Shown here piece by piece: positions 50,638-56,230 of a stretch of 56,230 nucleotides of DNA (positions are counted from its first letter, which is position 1; each line of letters begins with the position of its first letter). Location: NCBI GenBank assembly GCA_028716525.1, contig JAQUPQ010000026.1:1-56230 (forward strand), given 5' to 3'. The notes under the pieces were generated by a model. It did not search any database. It saw only the letters and a program-made list of their open reading frames with translations, and was not told the origin of the DNA. Origin of the DNA: Terriglobia bacterium (GTDB lineage: Bacteria; Acidobacteriota; Terriglobia; JAIQFV01). A program made the translations under genes and the position numbers.

Positions 50638-53600
50638 ATGAAGAGGATGTTGGTTTGCCCCTGGTGGATAGCTTTCTTGGTGATATTGGGCTGTTGGTGC
50701 GGAGTATCGGCTGGCCAAACGTTTCAAGGCAGTTTCACCGGAATTGTGTCTGATCCCTCGGGGGCCATCATCGTGGGAGCCATGGTGCGTGTCGAAGAAG
50801 TGTCCACCGGACTCATCCGCGAAACGACCACATTGGATGATGGTCGATACAGCGTCGCTCTTCTTCCCCCCGGTCAATACCGCATCGCTGTCGAAAGGCA
50901 GGGTTTCGAGCGAGTGATTCAAGGCCCATTTCCTCTGACCGTCAATCAGCAGTTGCGCGTCGATTTTGAAATGAAATTGGGTGTTCAGACTTCCACCGTC
51001 GAAGTCAAAGAGAGGCCGCCGGTGCTGGACACCGTCAGCTCGTCGGTAGGAACCACGGTGGAGCAAGCCAAGATTGCTGAGATTCCGCTGAACGGCCGAC
51101 ATTTTTTGGAGCTGACCACCCTGGGTCCGGGCATTGTGCCCGGCACACCGGGTTCCCGTATCAATGACCGTGGCGGCGCTATCAATGTGAATGGCATGCG
51201 CGACTCCATGAACTCCTACTGGCTGGACGGTCTCGATAACACCGCCATCGGAGTGGGCCAGTTCACCGTGGTGCCTCCGTTGGATTCGGTGCAGGAGTTC
51301 CGCATGGAGACCGGCGGCTATGAGGCCAAATTCGGCGCCCATGCCGGGGCACAGGTCAACGTGGTGACCCGCTCGGGATCGAATCGGTTACACGGTTCCT
51401 TGCACGAGTTCTTCGAGAACACTTCGCTGGACGCACGCAGTTTCTTCGATTCGGTGGTGGCGCCGGTGCATCGCAATCAATTCGGAGGAGCCTTGGGCGG
51501 CCCGGTGGTCGTGCCACAAATATATGACGGGCATGACCGCACGTTCTTTTATTTTGCGTACGAGGGTTTGCGCGACCGCCATGGCTTTTTCAATCGCGCC
51601 GTGGTTCCCACGGACGCCGAGCGCAATGGAGATTTCTCAGATCTGCTGGCGCCCAATTGCGCGCAAAAGAATCTGTTGATCGATCCCTTCGCACTGTTTG
51701 CCGGACAAGTGCAACCCTTGATGGGCCCGGGCGGCGTGAACACACTGCCATTCATCGATCCGGTGGGCCAGGCTTTGGTGAATCTTTATCCCCATGCCAA
51801 CATTCCCAATGCTCCCTGCGGAACCCCCAATTTTGTGTCCTTGGTAAACCGTCAGGTGAATCAGAATAATTTCTTCGGGCGCGTCGATCAGCATTGGGGC
51901 ACCAAAGATAATGTCTTCTTCCGAATCAACGTCAATCGCGATCAGGAATTCCTGCCTCCCAATACGAGTTCTCGTGCGGCCTCAACCAACCTTCCGGGAT
52001 TTGCCACCATTACCCACGATCAATATTTGATGACCGGCATTGATTGGAGCCACGTCTTTTCGCCGTCTTTGATCAATGAGCTGAAATTGGGATATAACCG
52101 CTGGCAGATTCGCGAAACCATCCAGGATCAAGGCAACACCATCGCGAAACAGCTGGGTTTGCAGGGAATTAATCCCGCGTTTTCGGGCGTACCGCTGCTC
52201 AACTTCACGAATTATGACGGCATTGGTTCCAATGACACCGATCCCCAGAACGGGGCCGTGAATACCTTCCAGATTGCCGACACGCTGACACATGTGCATC
52301 GCAACCATGCCTTGGCTTACGGAGCCGACATCCGCAGTGTCGATCGCGGGAATTTCACGCTGCAAACACTCACCCGCGGACAATACAACTTCACGGGGAC
52401 CGTCACGGGCGGATTCGGCCAACTGCCCGCGGTCGTGGGGCAGGGATTGGGCTGTGTTTCTCCGGGTTGTTCGTTTGGAAACAGTATTGCCGACGCTCTG
52501 CTTGGAATTCCAACGTTCTGGGTAAGTGGCTTTACGCAAAACATCTCCGGACACATTGGAGAATATGATTTCTTCGGTCAGGATACATGGAAGGTGCGAC
52601 CCAACCTTACATTGATTTTGGGTGTGCGTTATGAATACAAAGGGCTGGCGACCGACCGCCTGAACCGGTTTGGGAACTTTGATTTTCAAAAAGGCCTTTT
52701 GATGCTGGCCAGTGATGGGCCGATCACTGAAATGAATTTCGATCCCACCACCATGAGTTTTGTGCCGGTCGGGACGACCAGCTTGGGAAGTCGTGCCGCC
52801 AACCGCTCGCTGCAGTTGCCGGACAGGGACGATTTTGCGCCGCGCGTGGGATTTTCCTGGCAGCCCTTTCATAAATCTTATTTCGTGGTGCGCGGGGGAT
52901 ATGGAATTTTTTATAACCAAACGATCGGCGACGTGTTCTTCCTGAAGACCGCGAATCCTCCTTTCGTCCAAATCAATGCCGGTAACATTGGCGGGGCTTT
53001 GCAGGCCCTCCAAACCGGGGCGATCATCCCCGGTTCCGGTCAGTTGATTCAACAAGCCCTGGCGGGAATCGTGGCGCCCACCTTCCCCACAGTCAGTCCT
53101 TTCCAGATCAATTTTCAGGATGCCGCCATCCACGAGTGGAATGTGGATTTACAAGGCGAACTGCCGGGGTCCTGGTTGTTGGATTTGGGATATGTCGGCA
53201 CGCGCGGCCTGCATCTGCCGCGGGAGGTCGATCCCAATCAGCCGCGGCCGAATCCGAACACACAAACCGCGCCCGTGCCTTTCCCCTTGTTCGGGGGATT
53301 TTCTCATACTGAATCGTCGGCCTCCTCGAGCTATCACTCCATGCAGGTGAAAGTGGAGCGGCATTACGTCCGCGGCTTGTCTTTCCTGGGCGCGTACACC
53401 TATTCGAAGTCCATCGACGATGCTTCCGACTCTTTTGCCACCAGCCGCAGCCAGAACTTCCCGCAAAATTCCAATAATCTGGCGGCTGAAAAGGCTCGAT
53501 CGGATTTTGATTTCCGACATCGGCTGGTGTTGTCTTATGTCTACGAGTTGCCCTACCGGGCCGAGGGTCGTACTCTTTCCAACAAACCCCTTTTCGCAGT

Positions 53601-54102
53601 GGTGCGAGACTGGCAGATTTCGGGGATCTTCACAGCGCAATCGGGGCCGGTGTTTACCCCCCAGGTCAGCGGGAACTTCAGCCAGGCGGATGAGCAAAAT
53701 GTCATTGGCGTTGGGTCTCCTACGGATCGGCCCAATGTCACCGGCAGCGCCCTCTATGCCGGCCAACAAACGCCCAATCAGTGGGTGCTGCGTTCCGCCT
53801 TCAGCGCTCCATCGCCTTTCACCTTTGGAAACGCGGGACGGAATATTTTGACCGGCCCAAAGCTCACGGACTGGGATTTTGCCCTGAGCCGGAAATTTTT
53901 GGCCCGCGAGAGCAAGTCGCTGGAATTTCGCGCCGAGGTATTTAATTTGATGAATCACCCCAATTTTGATATTCCGGTGCGCGACCTGGCCTCCGCCAAC
54001 TTCGGCGTCATTACTAGGACTTTAGGTCCGGTGGCCGGTCCGGCCTCCGGCGGCCCCGGCTTGCCGCGCCAAGTACAGTTTGGATTGAAGTACGCGTGGT
54101 GA
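50638..54102 (+). CDS. Large Oar-like TonB-dependent receptor
   Basis: A 1,154-residue outer-membrane protein. The ATG at 50638 follows GGAGG at good spacing. Signal peptide IAFLVILGCWCGVSAG, a CarboxypepD_reg/Cna-like domain at about 25-110 (GSFTGIVSDPSGAIIVGAMVRVEEVSTG, LPPGQYRIAVERQGFER), a plug (INVNGMRDSMNSYWLDGLDNTAIGV, VQEFRMETGGYEAKFGAHAGAQVNVVTRSGSN), a TonB-dependent barrel with FGGALGGPVVVPQIYDGHDRTFFYFAYEG, and a C-terminal Trp (FGLKYAW). This long form is abundant in Acidobacteriota and is thought to bind polysaccharides or other large nutrients; the ligand is unknown. It is probably monocistronic. Confidence 0.88.
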   Translation: MKRMLVCPWWIAFLVILGCWCGVSAGQTFQGSFTGIVSDPSGAIIVGAMVRVEEVSTGLIRETTTLDDGRYSVALLPPGQYRIAVERQGFERVIQGPFPLTVNQQLRVDFEMKLGVQTSTVEVKERPPVLDTVSSSVGTTVEQAKIAEIPLNGRHFLELTTLGPGIVPGTPGSRINDRGGAINVNGMRDSMNSYWLDGLDNTAIGVGQFTVVPPLDSVQEFRMETGGYEAKFGAHAGAQVNVVTRSGSNRLHGSLHEFFENTSLDARSFFDSVVAPVHRNQFGGALGGPVVVPQIYDGHDRTFFYFAYEGLRDRHGFFNRAVVPTDAERNGDFSDLLAPNCAQKNLLIDPFALFAGQVQPLMGPGGVNTLPFIDPVGQALVNLYPHANIPNAPCGTPNFVSLVNRQVNQNNFFGRVDQHWGTKDNVFFRINVNRDQEFLPPNTSSRAASTNLPGFATITHDQYLMTGIDWSHVFSPSLINELKLGYNRWQIRETIQDQGNTIAKQLGLQGINPAFSGVPLLNFTNYDGIGSNDTDPQNGAVNTFQIADTLTHVHRNHALAYGADIRSVDRGNFTLQTLTRGQYNFTGTVTGGFGQLPAVVGQGLGCVSPGCSFGNSIADALLGIPTFWVSGFTQNISGHIGEYDFFGQDTWKVRPNLTLILGVRYEYKGLATDRLNRFGNFDFQKGLLMLASDGPITEMNFDPTTMSFVPVGTTSLGSRAANRSLQLPDRDDFAPRVGFSWQPFHKSYFVVRGGYGIFYNQTIGDVFFLKTANPPFVQINAGNIGGALQALQTGAIIPGSGQLIQQALAGIVAPTFPTVSPFQINFQDAAIHEWNVDLQGELPGSWLLDLGYVGTRGLHLPREVDPNQPRPNPNTQTAPVPFPLFGGFSHTESSASSSYHSMQVKVERHYVRGLSFLGAYTYSKSIDDASDSFATSRSQNFPQNSNNLAAEKARSDFDFRHRLVLSYVYELPYRAEGRTLSNKPLFAVVRDWQISGIFTAQSGPVFTPQVSGNFSQADEQNVIGVGSPTDRPNVTGSALYAGQQTPNQWVLRSAFSAPSPFTFGNAGRNILTGPKLTDWDFALSRKFLARESKSLEFRAEVFNLMNHPNFDIPVRDLASANFGVITRTLGPVAGPASGGPGLPRQVQFGLKYAW

Positions 54103-54141
54103 GAAGGACTTACCACTCGGTCTTGAGAATAAGAAAAGCAT

Positions 54142-54310
54142 TTGAGATTTTGCGAATGCGTGAATTGGGAATACTGAGATTTTAGGAATTGGGGCAGCGG
54201 CCAACCCGAATTGAAAAATGTAAATCATTTCTCAACGAATTGGCTTTGAGATTGCGCGATTGCGCGAATGCGTGAATTGGGAATACTGAGATTTTAGGAT
54301 TCGAGGCAGC
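54142..54310. repeat. Duplicated GCGAATGCGTGAATTGGGAA segment
   Basis: The stretch beginning TGCGAATGCG at 54151 recurs at about 54263, with TACTGAGATTTTAGGA and GGCAGC. The two copies are about 112 bases apart. The sequences between 54103 and 54516 show no gene; the rest is unremarkable. Confidence 0.6.
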
Positions 54311-54516
54311 ACCCCGCCGGAATCCAAGAATATGGATTTCTTCTCGTCACTTGTCACTAACCACTTTTCACTGTTCTCGGCCACTATTCACTCTTTTCTG
54401 CCCTTGTGATTTGACCTCTCTCCACCAAGACCGTATGATTTATAAACGCTCCAACTAACGTTTGTTGGTAACGCGCGGAACGCGCCTCACGGGAAGTAGT
54501 GCTTCCAGGAGTGAGT

Positions 54517-55827
54517 GTGATAATTCTCATTGTCATCCTTTTACTCGTTTTATTCCTGCTGTCGATGCTTTCCTCCTCCGCAGAGACGGCCCTGTTTGCG
54601 GCGAATCGGTATGACATAAAGGCGCTGGCCGGGAAGGGGAGCCGTCGCGCCAAGCTTGTCCTGGCAATCCTCAAGCACCCCGAGCGCGTCTTGGCAGCTC
54701 TACTTTTTCTCAACACCTTGGCTAATGTGTCGATGGCGGCCATCGTTACGACTCTGGTGGCGGACTGGGTATCCGAATTGCACCGCAATCTGGCGTTGAT
54801 CCTTACGACCGTGGTTCTGACGATTGTGTTGCTGATCTTTGCAGAATTTGTTCCCAAGACTTTTGCGGCGCGTCATGCCAACCGTCTGGCATTGGCATTG
54901 ATCCAACCTCTGCGGGTGGCTATGGCGGTTTCGCTGCCGGTCATTCGGATTGGGGAACTGCTCGGACGGAGGCTCTTGGGCAGCAAAGCTGAGGAGTCGG
55001 CCAGGGAGGCGATTGCCTCGGAGGTGGTGCTGCAATCGTTGATCGATGAATCCGCTGCCACAGCCGGTGTCGAGCGGCACCAGATGTTGCGCGGTGTTTT
55101 GGCCCTGTCAGATTTGGCCGTCAAGGCGGTGATTATTCCGCGTTCGCAGATCACAGCCGTCCCGCTCGAGGCCACTCCGGAGGAGATTTTGGAGACCATT
55201 CGAACCACCGGCTACAGCCGCATTCCTGTGTACCGCGGTGACCTCGACCATATTGCCGGCATTCTTCATTCCAAGGATGTGCTGCCTCGCCTCATGCAGC
55301 AGATGGGTCAAACCGGCCCGGTGAAGGAAGGACTCAAGCTACAGACCATCATGCGCAAGCCGTTGTTCGTCCCCGACAGCGCCAAGGTGGATCAAACCTT
55401 GAAGTACATGCAGAAGAACCATATTCATATGGCTGTCGTGATTGACGAGCACGGCGGCGTGGAGGGCCTCGCCACGCTGGAAGATTTGCTCGAACAAATC
55501 GTGGGCGAGATTCAAGATGAGCACGACTTTGAATTGGATTCCATTCGTCGGCTGGCCAATGGAACGGTGTTGGTGGATGCCGACGTTTCGATCCGTGAAA
55601 TTAACAAACGCTTGAAATGGGAATTGCCCGAATCGAACCACTACTCCACCTTGGGAGGCTTCTTGATGGCCCATACGGGGCGACTCCTTCAGGAGGGTGA
55701 TCGGGTGCAGTATGAACACAGGCGCTTCACCATCAATGCCACGGAAGGCCGTCGATTGGTCAAGATTTTGGTGGAACCGAATATAAGGACTGACACCTTA
55801 CGTTTGACGACCGAGGGTGATCGATGA
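54517..55827 (+). CDS. CNNM/CorC-type (HlyC-like) membrane transport protein
   Basis: A 436-residue protein. The GTG at 54517 has AGGAG five bases before it; further in-frame GTGs lie at 54499 and 54511. N-terminal CNNM (DUF21) domain with four TM helices (VILLLVLFLLSMLSSSAETALFA, LFLNTLANVSMAAIVTTL, NLALILTTVVLTIVLLIFAEFVPKTF, LIQPLRVAMAVSLPVI), two CBS domains (IIPRSQITAVPLE through HIHMAVVIDEHGGVEGLATLEDLLEQIVGEI), and a CorC/HlyC transporter-associated domain after it. Members handle Mg or Co. The last 13 or so codons are repeat-derived (see the terminal tandem repeat), and the TGA overlaps an ATG as ATGA. Confidence 0.88.
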   Translation: MIILIVILLLVLFLLSMLSSSAETALFAANRYDIKALAGKGSRRAKLVLAILKHPERVLAALLFLNTLANVSMAAIVTTLVADWVSELHRNLALILTTVVLTIVLLIFAEFVPKTFAARHANRLALALIQPLRVAMAVSLPVIRIGELLGRRLLGSKAEESAREAIASEVVLQSLIDESAATAGVERHQMLRGVLALSDLAVKAVIIPRSQITAVPLEATPEEILETIRTTGYSRIPVYRGDLDHIAGILHSKDVLPRLMQQMGQTGPVKEGLKLQTIMRKPLFVPDSAKVDQTLKYMQKNHIHMAVVIDEHGGVEGLATLEDLLEQIVGEIQDEHDFELDSIRRLANGTVLVDADVSIREINKRLKWELPESNHYSTLGGFLMAHTGRLLQEGDRVQYEHRRFTINATEGRRLVKILVEPNIRTDTLRLTTEGDR

Positions 55828-56230
55828 CCCGGGTGTCTGTCCCTTCTCTGGGTTTTCCGAATATAGGGACTGACACCTTACGTTTAACGACCGAGGGTGA
55901 TCGATGACCCGGGTGTCTGTCCCCTCTCTGTGTCTTCCGAATGTAGGGACTGACACCTTACGTTTAACGACCGAGGGTGACCTATGACCCAGGTGTCTGT
56001 CCCCTCTCTGTGTCTTCCGAATATAGGGACTGACACCTTACATTTTAACGACCGAGGGTGACCTATGACCCAGGTGTCTGTCCCTTCTCTGGGTTTTCCG
56101 AATATAGGGACTGACACCTTACGTTTAACGACCGAGGGTGACCGATGACCCGGGTGTCTGTCCCCTCTCTGGGTTTTCCGAATGTAGGGACTGACACCTT
56201 ACGTTTAACGACCGAGGGTGATCGATGACC
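55777..56230 (+). repeat. 80-bp tandem repeat with chained ATGA micro-ORFs
   Basis: Unit starts (ATATAGGGAC or close) are at 55781, 55861, 55941, 56021, 56102 and 56182, an 80-bp period with one 81-bp unit, and the array runs off the window. Each unit has an inverted pair GGGACTGACACC / GGTGTCTGTCCC, and GAGGGTGA before an ATG. Micro-ORFs 55824-55907, 55904-55987, 56065-56148 and 56145-56228 are 27 codons long and each ends with TGA overlapping the next ATG. The unit at 55984 has one extra T and stops at 56061. The first unit supplies the end of the CNNM gene. Confidence 0.9.

Noticed and set aside
55777-56230. CRISPR array or a single repetitive protein
   Set aside because: There are no unique spacers between units, and an 80-bp period breaks any long frame on the plus strand; the long minus-strand frame is only the repeat's complement.

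Overview
The window looks like a chromosomal segment of a Gram-negative, GC-rich bacterium, most likely an Acidobacteriota member. The evidence is two outer-membrane TonB-type barrels with N-terminal carboxypeptidase-regulatory domains, one of them the roughly 1,150-residue Oar-like form typical of that phylum. Tripartite RND and MacAB-like pumps, a class A PBP and an HslUV protease also point to a diderm. The assignment is inference from gene content; there is no rRNA gene, and I recognised no tRNA gene.

Left part (1-5,516): an Fe-S/CCG-domain protein (cut by the window edge) is coupled to a DUF3501 protein. Then come a PuuD-N-like membrane protein, an Fe/Mn superoxide dismutase, a rhodanese, two uncharacterised proteins and a stand-alone sigma-region-4-like regulator. 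The theme is redox and oxidative-stress housekeeping. From 5,834 to 15,068 lies a tight mdtABC-like RND efflux operon (adaptor, two RND pumps, NodT-type outer-membrane factor).

Middle part (15,069-25,531) is the accessory region. A hairpin-rich composite repeat (143-bp tandem units plus a multi-hairpin module) occurs on both sides, in direct orientation, of a two-gene pair: a Cys/Met/His-rich exported protein and a TonB-dependent receptor. After a HEAT-repeat protein and a DUF962 protein there is an apparent integron cassette cluster without an integrase (CALIN-like). It holds four minus-strand genes, each followed by an attC-like site. The genes are an exported alpha/beta hydrolase, two unknown proteins and a HEPN-like R-x4-H protein.

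Right part (25,532-55,827) is mainly core functions. It includes an acyl-CoA carboxylase beta subunit, a transaldolase-like aldolase, an FAH-family hydrolase, an FN3 lipoprotein and hslVU. A MacA-like adaptor and one ATPase are followed by four FtsX/MacB permeases in an A-B-A-B order. Then come a DUF512 radical SAM/PDZ protein, PBP1A, an exported PCMT, a DegS-like protease, a Rap1a-like protein, an S53 peptidase, the large Oar-like receptor and a CNNM/CorC protein.

Several palindromic elements lie between genes. One is a 151-bp MITE-like element with 20-bp inverted ends and a perfect 8-bp flanking duplication. The window ends inside an 80-bp tandem repeat in which most units form a 27-codon micro-ORF whose TGA overlaps the next ATG. 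The CNNM gene itself stops inside the first unit. The most unusual signals are the cassette cluster, the constant-loop hairpin family flanking the receptor pair, and this terminal repeat.
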